A stretch of DNA of 64,000 nucleotides from Kitasatospora sp. NBC_01287 (lineage in GTDB: Bacteria > Actinomycetota > Actinomycetes > Streptomycetales > Streptomycetaceae), in NCBI RefSeq assembly GCF_026340565.1, contig NZ_JAPEPB010000001.1:5866501-5930500 (forward strand). The letters are read 5' to 3'. Positions 43,199-50,824 of this stretch are shown one piece after another. A program made the position numbers and the translations under genes. Under the pieces are notes generated by a model that saw only the letters and a list, made by a program, of their open reading frames with translations, searched no databases and was not told where the DNA came from. The number at the start of each line of letters is the position of its first letter. Positions within the stretch are counted from its first letter, which is position 1.

Positions 43199-43672
43199 AT
43201 GGAGCCGCACTGGATGTTCCCCGACCTGGACGACGACGCCGTGGCCGCCGTAGGTGAGGCGTTGGCGCTGGCGGATGCCCGACTGGGCGGGCTGGCGCGG
43301 CGGTTGGGGGTGCGGGGTGGGCTGCGGAGCAATCCGGTCGGCGGGCTTCCGTACGCCGGGGAGGTCTACGGCTACCTCCGGCTGCCGGAGGTGGCGTTCG
43401 GTGCCGGGCTCTACGTCGCGCGCCGGTGCGGCAACGACCTGCGGATGGGGCCGCCGTGGCTGGTCGGCGCGGAGATCGAGGTGCCGTGCCGGTACGGCGA
43501 GGAGTGCACGGGGCACGAGGTCGCCGCCTACGCGGAGGGACGGCTCGCCTACGGTGATCCGCTCGCCGCCGCCCGGGCGCTGGCGGCGGCGTGCGACTGG
43601 CTGGCGGGCACGGCGCTGCGGGAGTCGCCGGCCGGGTGGCGGCTGCGGAACACCGAGAGCTGCGCTGGCTGA
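43199..43672 (+). CDS. hypothetical protein
   Basis: 157 residues beginning MEPHWMFPDLDDDAVAAV, with helical DARLGGLARRL and a two-Cys segment RRCGNDLRMGPP..CRYGEEC. No family recognised and no TM. ATG 43199 lacks a clear ribosome site; a start at 43100 is possible but its extension is His/Pro-rich. The stop is 8 bp from the MarR gene end on the other strand. Confidence 0.6.
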   Translation: MEPHWMFPDLDDDAVAAVGEALALADARLGGLARRLGVRGGLRSNPVGGLPYAGEVYGYLRLPEVAFGAGLYVARRCGNDLRMGPPWLVGAEIEVPCRYGEECTGHEVAAYAEGRLAYGDPLAAARALAAACDWLAGTALRESPAGWRLRNTESCAG

Positions 43673-43680
43673 GGCGGCGG

Positions 43681-44139
43681 TCAGTCGCCCAGCAGCAGCC
43701 GCAGCAGGTCGCGCAGCTCCTCGCGCTGTGCCCCGCTCAGCCGCTCCAGGGGCTGGGAGGCGAACGGGGTCCTGGCGCGCAGGTCGGCGATCACGCGCAG
43801 GCCGGCCTCGGTGGCGGCGACGAGCTTGACGCGGCGGTCGCCGGGGCTGGGGCGGCGCTCGGCCAGGCCGCGGGACTCCAGTCGGTCCACGATCGCGGTG
43901 ACGTTGGACGGCTCGGCGTGCAACTGCTCGGCGATCCGGCGCATGGCGACCGGCTGCTCGGCGGCCAGCAGGGCCTTGGCCTGCAGCGGGGTCAGCTCGT
44001 GCGGGGCGGCGGCGGCCTCGGACTCCTGGGCGTAGCGGCGGTGGATCGCGGCGAAGAGCGCCACGACTTCGCGGGTCAGGTCGGGGCGGGTCAGGTCGGC
44101 GCCGGTCGGCTGTTCGTTGGTCGGGTCATCCGCAGGCAT
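43681..44139 (-). CDS. MarR-family transcriptional regulator
   Basis: 152 residues with the winged helix-turn-helix LTPLQAKALLAAEQPVAMRRIAEQLHAEPSNVTAIVDRLESRGL (in parts) and wing SPGDRRVKLVAATEAG. It is divergent from an SDR gene across 105 bp carrying a promoter and several repeats, so it most likely represses the SDR gene. ATG 44139. Confidence 0.9.
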   Translation of the reverse strand: MPADDPTNEQPTGADLTRPDLTREVVALFAAIHRRYAQESEAAAAPHELTPLQAKALLAAEQPVAMRRIAEQLHAEPSNVTAIVDRLESRGLAERRPSPGDRRVKLVAATEAGLRVIADLRARTPFASQPLERLSGAQREELRDLLRLLLGD

Positions 44140-44160
44140 GCCGCCAGTCTATCGAGATGC

Positions 44161-44204
44161 TTGACAATCGAAAACATCGGGTTGCATAGTTATCGAGGCA
44201 ACTA
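44161..44204 (+). promoter_or_regulatory. SDR promoter with overlapping inverted repeat
   Basis: TTGACA (44161-44166), 18-bp spacer, CATAGT (44185-44190) forms a promoter for the SDR gene. TAGTT (44187-44191) and AACTA (44200-44204) form an inverted repeat over the -10 region, and TAGTTAT is repeated at 44203-44209. A MarR dimer here would block transcription. Confidence 0.55.
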
Positions 44205-44244
44205 GTTATGGATCATAAATATTACTGATCATGAGGAGTGCAGT

Positions 44245-45087
44245 ATGAGCACCGAGCCGACCGTCCTGATCACCGGCACCTCCTCCGGCATCGGCCTGGC
44301 CACGGCTGTCGCGGCCGCGCAGGCCGGCTGGCGGGCCGTGGCCACCATGCGCGACCCGGGCAAGGCGGGCGCGCTGCTGGCCGCCGCCGAGGCCGCCGGG
44401 GTGCGCGAACTGGTCGAGGTCCGGGCCCTGGACGTGACCGACCCGGCCTCCGTCGAGGCCTGTGTGGCCGGCATCGCGGCCGACCACGGGCGGCTGGACG
44501 CGGTGGTCAACAACGCCGGGGCCGGGCACGTGGGCACCATCGAGCAGCAGAGCGTCGAGCAGGTGCGCGCCGTCATGGAGGTGAACTTCTTCGGGGTGGT
44601 CCAGGTGACCCGGGCCGCGCTGCCGCTGCTGCGCGCGAGCCGGGGCCGGCTGATCACCGTCACCAGCGTCGGCGGCGTGGTCGGGCAGCCGTTCAACGAG
44701 GCGTACTGCGCGGCCAAGTTCGCGGTCGAGGGCTTCATGGAGTCGCTCGCGCCGGTGGCCGCGACCACGGGGGTGACCGTGAGCGTGGTGGAGCCGGGCG
44801 CGGTGGCCAGCGAGTTCGTCGCCAACGTCGGCATCGACCCCGACGCCGTGGCCGCCGCAGGTCCGTACGGCCCGGCCCTGGCCAAGTACCTGGAGCGCGT
44901 CCAGGGGGCCTTCGCCAACGCGCAGACCTCCGAGGGCGCGGCCGCCTCGATCATCGAGGTGCTGGCCGCCGAGAAGCCGGCCTTCCGGGTGCAGACCTCG
45001 GAGGCGGCGCGGGCCTTCACCGCCGTCAAGCTCGCCGACCAGGACGGATCGGCCGTGCAGGGCCTGACCACCGGCTGGGTGGCCTGA
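44245..45087 (+). CDS. short-chain dehydrogenase/reductase
   Basis: 280 residues. NAD(P)-binding TGTSSGIG at residues about 10-17, NNAG at about 90, and the catalytic Ser-Tyr-Lys set with Ser in VTSVGG and Tyr/Lys in AYCAAKFAVEGF. The oxidoreductase acts on an unknown carbonyl or alcohol. The ATG at 44245 has GAGGAG about 7 bases upstream. It is divergently transcribed from a MarR regulator. Confidence 0.93.
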   Translation: MSTEPTVLITGTSSGIGLATAVAAAQAGWRAVATMRDPGKAGALLAAAEAAGVRELVEVRALDVTDPASVEACVAGIAADHGRLDAVVNNAGAGHVGTIEQQSVEQVRAVMEVNFFGVVQVTRAALPLLRASRGRLITVTSVGGVVGQPFNEAYCAAKFAVEGFMESLAPVAATTGVTVSVVEPGAVASEFVANVGIDPDAVAAAGPYGPALAKYLERVQGAFANAQTSEGAAASIIEVLAAEKPAFRVQTSEAARAFTAVKLADQDGSAVQGLTTGWVA

Positions 45088-45293
45088 CCCGCGCCGGGGA
45101 GTGTCCGGGCCGGGGAGCGTCGGGCCGGGGAGCCTCCGGGCTGAGAAGCGCACAGTGTGTCGGCGCCCCCGGGGCGGGTAGGGGCCTGGTGCGGGACACC
45201 GGATGACCAGGCGCGCACCGCCGACATGCGGGACGACGCGAGCGGTGACATCTTGGTGGCAGCCCATTGTCGGACGAACCGCGAGGAGGAGAC

Positions 45294-45557
45294 ATGGGCA
45301 TGCTAGACAGGCTCAAGGGCATGTTCGGCGACCACAGCGACAAGGCCGCGGACATGACGGCCGGCGCCAAGGATCGCGCGATGGACGCCGGACAGCAGGC
45401 CTCGGAGAAGGCGCAGGAGCATCTGCCCGGCCCCGCGGCCGACGCGATGGGGAACATGACCGGCCGGACCGCGCCGAGCACCCCGGGCACCGACGAGCAG
45501 GTGCAGCAGGCCAAGTCGGACATGGAGAGCGAGGGCGGCCCCGAATGGGAGCGGTGA
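45294..45557 (+). CDS. small hydrophilic protein, Rv0909/MT0933 antitoxin-like or CsbD-like
   Basis: 87 residues, highly charged and Ala/Gly/Gln rich: MGMLDRLKGMFGDHSDKAADM opens like the MT0933-type family, followed by AKDRAMDAGQQASEKAQEHL. Predicted mostly helical or disordered. ATG 45294 has GAGGAGGAG about 5 bases upstream, better than the upstream TTG at 45267. A strong terminator follows at 45580. No toxin gene is nearby, so a stress or LEA-like function is equally possible. Confidence 0.65.
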   Translation: MGMLDRLKGMFGDHSDKAADMTAGAKDRAMDAGQQASEKAQEHLPGPAADAMGNMTGRTAPSTPGTDEQVQQAKSDMESEGGPEWER

Positions 45558-45579
45558 TCCGCTGACCCGGCACCACGCG

Positions 45580-45620
45580 CCGGGCGCCCGCTGCGACGAG
45601 GCGGCGGGCGTCCGGTTTTT
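45580..45620 (+). terminator. terminator with T-run
   Basis: A 12-bp stem with one G-U pair (45580-45591 with 45604-45615) is followed by TTTTT at 45616-45620. It ends the small hydrophilic protein transcript. Confidence 0.8.
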
Positions 45621-45625
45621 CCGTG

Positions 45626-45689
45626 CCCGAACCCGGGAGTTCCCGAACCCGGGAGTTCCCGAACCCGGTAGTCCCTGAACCCGGTAGCC
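45626..45689. repeat. four 16-bp tandem units
   Basis: CCCGAACCCGGGAGTT at 45626-45641 and 45642-45657, with two variant copies to 45689. It sits between the terminator and the convergent tricorn gene. Each unit contains a GAACCCGG core. Confidence 0.8.
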
Positions 45690-45710
45690 CCCCGGCCCCC
45701 CGCCCCCGCG

Positions 45711-48700
45711 TCAGCCGCGCGGTGGCAGCGGGGGCCGTCGCAGGTCGGGGCGCGGGGTGTCGGCCGGCGGCGGGGCGGCGGCGGGGTGGGCGCGCAGCAG
45801 CTCCAGGGCCACCCGGACCGCCTCGGCCAGCTCGGTGTTGCGCCCGGCCGCCCAGTCGGCGGGGCTGCGCAGCACCGCCAGGTCCGGTTCGACCCCGCGG
45901 TTCTCGATCCCGAAGCCGTAACCACCGGTGAACCAGGAGGCGTTGGCGGGCACCGAGATCTGGGTGCCGTCGCCCAGGGTGTACCGCCCCATGGTGCCCA
46001 CCACCCCGCCCCAGGTCCGCCGGCCCACCACCGGTCCCAGGCCCAGCAGTTTGACCGCCGCGATGATCACGTCCCCGTCCGAGCTGGTCGCCTCGTCGGC
46101 CAGCGCCACGATCGGACCGCGCGGCGCGTCGCGCGGGTAGCGCACCGCGCGGCGGCCGCGGGTGTGGTCCCAGGCCAGCACCCGGCGGGTGAGCTTCTCC
46201 AGCACCAGCTCCGAGACGTTGCCCCCGGCGTTGCCCCGCACGTCCAGCACCAGGGCGGGCCGGTCGAGTTCGCGGCGCAGGTCGCGGTTGAACTGCGCCC
46301 AGCCGGAGCCGCCGAGGTCGGGGATGTGCAGGTAGCCGCAGAGGCCGTCGCTGAACTCCCGTACCAGGGTGCGGCGCCGGGCCACCCAGTCCTGGTAGCG
46401 CAGCGGCCGCTCGTCGGTCAGCGGGGTGATCGCCACCCGGCGCACCGGGCCCTGCGGGCCGCGCCGGAAGGCGAGTTCGAGGGTGCTGCCGCCGGCCCCG
46501 GCCAGCAGCGGGGCGGGGCCGCGCACCGGGTCGGGGGTGCGGCCCGCGATCGCCACCAACTCGTCGCCCTCGCGCACCTGGTGGCCGGCCAGCGGGGCGC
46601 GGGCCCGCGGGTCGGAGGACTCGCCGAGCAGCACCCGGCGCAGCAGCCAGCGGCCGTCCGCCGCGCGGCGCACCCCGGCGCCGAGCAGGCCGAGCGGCTG
46701 CTGCACCGGCGCCGGGCCCTCGCCGCGCCGGGCCGGGGTGACGTAGGCGTGCGAGGTGCCCAGCTCGCCGAGCAGCTCGCGCAGCAGGTCGGCGAAGTCG
46801 TCGGGGGAGGCGATCCGCTCCAGCAGCGGTTCGTACTGGGCGACCAGCGCGGGCCAGTCCAGGCCGCCCAGCTCCGGGTCCCAGAACTGGTCGCGCACCA
46901 GCCGGGCCGTCTCGCGGTAGGCCTGGCGCCACTCCGGGCCCGGGTGGACCGTGTGGGTGATCCGGCGCAGGTCCACCGTCACCGGGCCGCCCGGGCCGGC
47001 CAGCGGCAGCAGCTTGAGGACGCCGGAGGCGAAGGTGGCCACCGCCGTGCCGTCGCCGCTGACCGCGAAGCCGTCCACCTGGTCCTGCACCGTGCTGCGG
47101 GTGGCCGAGGCCAGGTCGAAGTAGTCCAGCGCCGGGCGGCCCGAGAGGTCGGTGGGGCTGGCGAAGGTCTCGCCGAGCGCGCCGGAGATGGGCCAGCGCA
47201 GCCAGAGCAGTCCGCCGCGCACCGGTGCCGGGCTGGAGTACTTGGAGGCGATCACCGGGAAGGGCACCAGCCGCTCGCCCAGGCCCTCGGTGTCCACCAG
47301 GACGGTGCCGTCGCCCGGCGCCGGCGCGGCCTCGTCGCCCACCGGCGCGGCGAACGGCGAGGGGGTGTCGGCGGCCAGCGGGACCAGGTAGGGGCGGCAG
47401 CCGAGCGGGAAGGAGAGGTCGCCGGTGTGTACGTCGTGCACCGGATCGAAGCCGCGCCAGGAGAGGAAGACCAGGTAGCGGCCGTCGCGGGTGAAGACCG
47501 GCTGCTCGTCCTCGAAGCGGCCGTCGGTGACGTCCAGCGGCAGCGCGTCCGACAGGTCCAGGCGCTGCAGCCGGATCCGGCGCAGCGAGCGGCCGGCCAC
47601 CGGCTGGGACCAGGCCAGCCAGCGCGAGTCGGGGGCGAAGGCCAGGCCGCGGATCGGGCCGTAGCCGGCCCTGGCCAGCTCGCGGACCGCGCCGTCGGCG
47701 GTGTCCACCAGCAGCAGCCGGCCGTCGGTGCTCGCGCAGGCCAGCAGGTGGCCGTCGGGGCTGGCGACCAGCTCCAGCACCCGGCCCAGCTGCCCGGCGG
47801 CGAGGCGGCGGGGCGCCCGTGCCGGTCCGGGAGGCGCTGCCGGCTCCGCCGCGTCCAAAGCCCCCGCCGGCCCCGCAGGTCCCGCAGGTCCCGCAGGTCC
47901 CGCAGGTCCGGACGGCCCCGCCGGGCCGCCGGGCAGCGCGGCCAGTTCGATCGCGTCCTCGCCCTCGGCGTCGGTGACCCAGGCGATCCGCCCGGTGCCG
48001 CCGAGCACCGCGGGCAGCCGGGTGCGCACCCCCGGGGTGTCGGCGAGCGCGCGGGCCGGGCCGTCCCGGTGGGTGAGCCAGTAGAGACTGCCGCGCACCC
48101 CGACCACGCCGGAGCGCCCGGTGGCGTCGCAGACCAGGTCGTTGAGGTGCCGCGCGGCGGTCACCTGGTACGGCCGGCGCCCGGCCCGCGCGCCGCCCAG
48201 GCGCACGGTGAGCCGGCGCGGGGCCGGGGCCGCCAGGCTCTCCAGCAGCCAGAGGTCACCCGCGTGCTGGTAGACCACCCGGCGGCCGTCGGTGGTCGCC
48301 TCGCGCGCGTAGAAGTTCGCGTGGTCGGTGTGGCGGCGCAGGTCGGTGCCGTCGAAGCGGCAGGAGTAGAGGTTGCCGATGCCCTCGTGGTCGGAGAGGA
48401 AGGCGACCCGGGGCCCGCCCGGTCCGTCGACCAGCATCGGGGCGGCGAGGTGGCCGGGCAGCTCGGGCAGCAGCTGCTCGCCGTCGAGCCAGAGCCGCCC
48501 GGTGGCGCCGCCGCGGTAGCGCTTCCAGGCGGTCGGCTCGTGCGGGGCGGCGGCGGTCAGCAGCAGGGTGTGATCCGCCGTCAGCTGGGCGTCGCTGACC
48601 GGGCCCCAGGGCAGCCGGCGGCCCGGTGAGCCGTCCGGCGGCAGCGCGTGCGCCCAGGTGTAGTGGGCGAAGGGCTCGTGGTAGGAGGTGAGCGCGAGCA

Positions 48701-49028
48701 CCTCGCCGGTGGGCAGCCAGCCGCGCACCCGGGTGTCCTGGCTGCCCCAGTAGGTGAGCCGGACCGCCTCGCCGCCCTCGGTGGGCGCGGTCCACACCTC
48801 GGGGGTGAGCGCGGCCCAGCTGGTCCAGGCGACGGTGCGGCCGTCGGGGGAGAGCCGGGGGTGGGAGACCCGGGTGCGGTCGCAGCTGACCCGCCAGGCC
48901 CGGCCTGACACCCCGTCGGGGCCGAGCGGGGCGAGCCAGACGTCGTCCTCGGCGGTCAGTGCCAGCAGACCGTCCGTCAGATGGGGGTGCCGCAGGTAGC
49001 CGCGGTGGTCGTCGCTCACCCCTCCCAT
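45711..49028 (-). CDS. tricorn-type S41 peptidase
   Basis: About 1105 residues, the usual size of a tricorn protease. Two beta-propeller-like halves (N-terminal about 700 residues) precede a PDZ domain and the C-terminal catalytic core. The catalytic residues are in place: His760 in LGTSHAYV, nucleophile Ser983 in TSSDGDV, and Glu1042 in IENRGVEPD, spaced like the Thermoplasma enzyme. It degrades peptides released by proteasome or other proteases. A collagen-like GPA repeat interrupts the propeller region (47872-47907). Start: ATG 49028, or GTG 49019 which has GGGAGGG almost adjacent. Confidence 0.92.
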   Translation of the reverse strand: MGGVSDDHRGYLRHPHLTDGLLALTAEDDVWLAPLGPDGVSGRAWRVSCDRTRVSHPRLSPDGRTVAWTSWAALTPEVWTAPTEGGEAVRLTYWGSQDTRVRGWLPTGEVLALTSYHEPFAHYTWAHALPPDGSPGRRLPWGPVSDAQLTADHTLLLTAAAPHEPTAWKRYRGGATGRLWLDGEQLLPELPGHLAAPMLVDGPGGPRVAFLSDHEGIGNLYSCRFDGTDLRRHTDHANFYAREATTDGRRVVYQHAGDLWLLESLAAPAPRRLTVRLGGARAGRRPYQVTAARHLNDLVCDATGRSGVVGVRGSLYWLTHRDGPARALADTPGVRTRLPAVLGGTGRIAWVTDAEGEDAIELAALPGGPAGPSGPAGPAGPAGPAGPAGALDAAEPAAPPGPARAPRRLAAGQLGRVLELVASPDGHLLACASTDGRLLLVDTADGAVRELARAGYGPIRGLAFAPDSRWLAWSQPVAGRSLRRIRLQRLDLSDALPLDVTDGRFEDEQPVFTRDGRYLVFLSWRGFDPVHDVHTGDLSFPLGCRPYLVPLAADTPSPFAAPVGDEAAPAPGDGTVLVDTEGLGERLVPFPVIASKYSSPAPVRGGLLWLRWPISGALGETFASPTDLSGRPALDYFDLASATRSTVQDQVDGFAVSGDGTAVATFASGVLKLLPLAGPGGPVTVDLRRITHTVHPGPEWRQAYRETARLVRDQFWDPELGGLDWPALVAQYEPLLERIASPDDFADLLRELLGELGTSHAYVTPARRGEGPAPVQQPLGLLGAGVRRAADGRWLLRRVLLGESSDPRARAPLAGHQVREGDELVAIAGRTPDPVRGPAPLLAGAGGSTLELAFRRGPQGPVRRVAITPLTDERPLRYQDWVARRRTLVREFSDGLCGYLHIPDLGGSGWAQFNRDLRRELDRPALVLDVRGNAGGNVSELVLEKLTRRVLAWDHTRGRRAVRYPRDAPRGPIVALADEATSSDGDVIIAAVKLLGLGPVVGRRTWGGVVGTMGRYTLGDGTQISVPANASWFTGGYGFGIENRGVEPDLAVLRSPADWAAGRNTELAEAVRVALELLRAHPAAAPPPADTPRPDLRRPPLPPRG
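47872..47907 (-). repeat. four 9-bp units encoding a collagen-like linker
   Basis: CCCGCAGGT occurs four times at 47872, 47881, 47890 and 47899 inside the tricorn gene. The encoded peptide is a Gly-Pro-Ala repeat within the propeller part of the enzyme. Sequence identity of the units suggests recent slippage. Confidence 0.85.
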
Positions 49029-49093
49029 GGTTCGGGGGCGGGGCGGGCGCGGCAACCGCAGGCCCGGTCCGGGGCGGTGCCGTGCCGTGCCGT

Positions 49094-49546
49094 TCAGCTG
49101 GGCCGCTCGCTGCCCTCCGGCCAGACCTCGTGCACCCAGAGCCCGGCGGCACGGGTCAGCCGGGCGATCTCGGCGGGTTCGCGCTGGGGGCCGTCCTCGG
49201 TGCCGTCCCAGACCGCGATCAGCTCGTCGATCATGCCGACCAGCGCGCGGCCGAGGTCCTCGCCCAGGCCGCCGGCCGCGACGGGGGCCAGCCGGTGCAC
49301 GGCGGTGGCCTCGCGGGCGAGCTCGGTGGCGGGCAGCGGGCCGCCGCTCGCGGGCAGCACGATCTCCACCGTGCCGCCGTGCTCGCGCACCGCGTGGGCG
49401 AACCAGGTCTCCGGACCCGGGCGCAGCGCGGTGACGCCGACCAGCTCGTACGGCCCGTAGGTGGTCACCAGCCGCCACAGCTCGCCGCGCACCAGCATTT
49501 CGGTCAGGTCGGAGAGGCCTTGGTACCCGGTGATTCCGACGCGCAT
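49094..49546 (-). CDS. SLOG-like Rossmann-fold protein
   Basis: 150 residues beginning MRVGITGYQGL, a Rossmann/SLOG-type nucleotide-binding start, and continuing with VGVTALRPGPETWFAHAV and TRAAGLWVHEVWP. Relatives bind nucleotides or sense nucleotide second messengers. ATG 49546 has GAAGG about 11 bases upstream. It lies between the tricorn gene and the biosynthetic cluster and is probably not part of the cluster. Confidence 0.7.
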   Translation of the reverse strand: MRVGITGYQGLSDLTEMLVRGELWRLVTTYGPYELVGVTALRPGPETWFAHAVREHGGTVEIVLPASGGPLPATELAREATAVHRLAPVAAGGLGEDLGRALVGMIDELIAVWDGTEDGPQREPAEIARLTRAAGLWVHEVWPEGSERPS

Positions 49547-49756
49547 CTCTCGTGCCCTTCGGTCAGGGCCGTGCCGCGCCCCAGGATAGCCGCGCCGCGG
49601 GGCCGCCGGGCGGGGTGCGCCGGGTGTGGAGTCGTTCTCAAGTGCCTCACAAGTCGCGAAACCTACGTTCGGACGTAACTGGACCGGGCGTAGCGGCTGA
49701 TGCCGGCACCGCCTCGGATCGTGCAACCCACGGACGCGAGACAAGGATCTGATCCC

Positions 49757-50824
49757 TTGAGAATCATCGGCCTCAGTGAGGTGCTCCCGGGCGAGCCGGT
49801 CACGAACCGGGACATGGCGGAACGTTTCGGCCTGCACGAGAAGTGGCTGGACCGGATGACCGGCAACCGCAGCCGCTACTTCTGCGAACCGGACAGCGCG
49901 GACGGCGTACCGAAGAACACCGGCGACCTGGCCACGCTGGCCGGCGAGCGGGCGCTGGCGGCGGCCGGAGCGGAGCTCTCCTCGATCGACTTCCTGATCC
50001 TGACCACGGGCTCGCCCGACCACCTGATGCCGGCCACCGTGAACCTGGTCGCCGACCGGCTGGGCCTCAACGACCTGCCCACCTTCCAGCTCACCTCCGG
50101 CTGCGCCGGGGCGCTGCAGGGCCTCTACACCGCGCGCGCGATGCTCGCCTCGGGTCTCAAGCGCGGCCTGGTGATCGGCGCGGACAGCGTGGTCAAGCTC
50201 TGGCCCGCCAACCGCGACCTGAAGCGGATCAGCCCGGCCGAGCTGGCCAACTTCGCGCTCTTCGGCGACGGCGCGGGCGCCGCGGTGGTCGACGCCGACA
50301 CCGAGGGGCCCGGCCTGGTGGTCGACCAGCTGGTGCTGCGCACCGTCGGCAAGGGCCGCAAGCCCGCCCAGGTGGTGCGCTGGTACGGGGCCGACGGCGC
50401 GCCGATGATCACCGCGCCGAACGGCAAGGAGATCCGCGAGCCGATGGGCGAGGAGGACTACAAGGCGATCGAGGAGAACGTGCCGGGCCTGGCCGCGGGC
50501 GTGCTGCAGGAGCTGGCCGCGCTCACCGGCTGGCCGGTCGGCGAGGTCGAGCACATCCTCACCCCGCAGCTGAACGGCGTGATGGCCGACAAGATCCGGG
50601 ACTTCATGGGGGTGCGCCCCGAGCAGGCCGTCTCCTGCGTCGCGGACACCGGCAACAACGGCAACGCGCTGCCCTTCATCCAGCTCTACCGGGCGCTGCG
50701 CCGGATCGAGGAGGGCGGCGGCTCGGGGGACCGGGTGCTGGTCACCACGATCGAGTCCTCCAAGTGGACCGTCTCCGGCCTGGCGCTGCGGCACCGGCGG
50801 CAGGAGGCCGGCGATGTCCGCTGA
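49757..50824 (+). CDS. KAS III-like (FabH superfamily) enzyme of the tetronate-type cassette
   Basis: 355 residues. The thiolase-fold Cys116 in TSGCAGALQ and Asn300 in TGNNGNAL align with FabH C112 and N274, but the His244 position (FabH HQAN) is Pro270 in TPQLN, 30 residues before Asn300 as in FabH. In tetronate pathways a KAS III-like enzyme joins the beta-ketoacyl chain and the glyceryl-ACP to form the ring. TTG 49757 with AAGGA about 10 bases upstream matches the FabH N-terminus (RIIGLSEVLPGEPVTN); ATG 49700 is the alternative. It overlaps the FkbH gene by 11 bp. Confidence 0.85.
   Translation: MRIIGLSEVLPGEPVTNRDMAERFGLHEKWLDRMTGNRSRYFCEPDSADGVPKNTGDLATLAGERALAAAGAELSSIDFLILTTGSPDHLMPATVNLVADRLGLNDLPTFQLTSGCAGALQGLYTARAMLASGLKRGLVIGADSVVKLWPANRDLKRISPAELANFALFGDGAGAAVVDADTEGPGLVVDQLVLRTVGKGRKPAQVVRWYGADGAPMITAPNGKEIREPMGEEDYKAIEENVPGLAAGVLQELAALTGWPVGEVEHILTPQLNGVMADKIRDFMGVRPEQAVSCVADTGNNGNALPFIQLYRALRRIEEGGGSGDRVLVTTIESSKWTVSGLALRHRRQEAGDVR

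Noticed and set aside
45626..45689. CRISPR array
   Set aside because: The 16-bp units are directly tandem with no spacers, and no cas gene is nearby.
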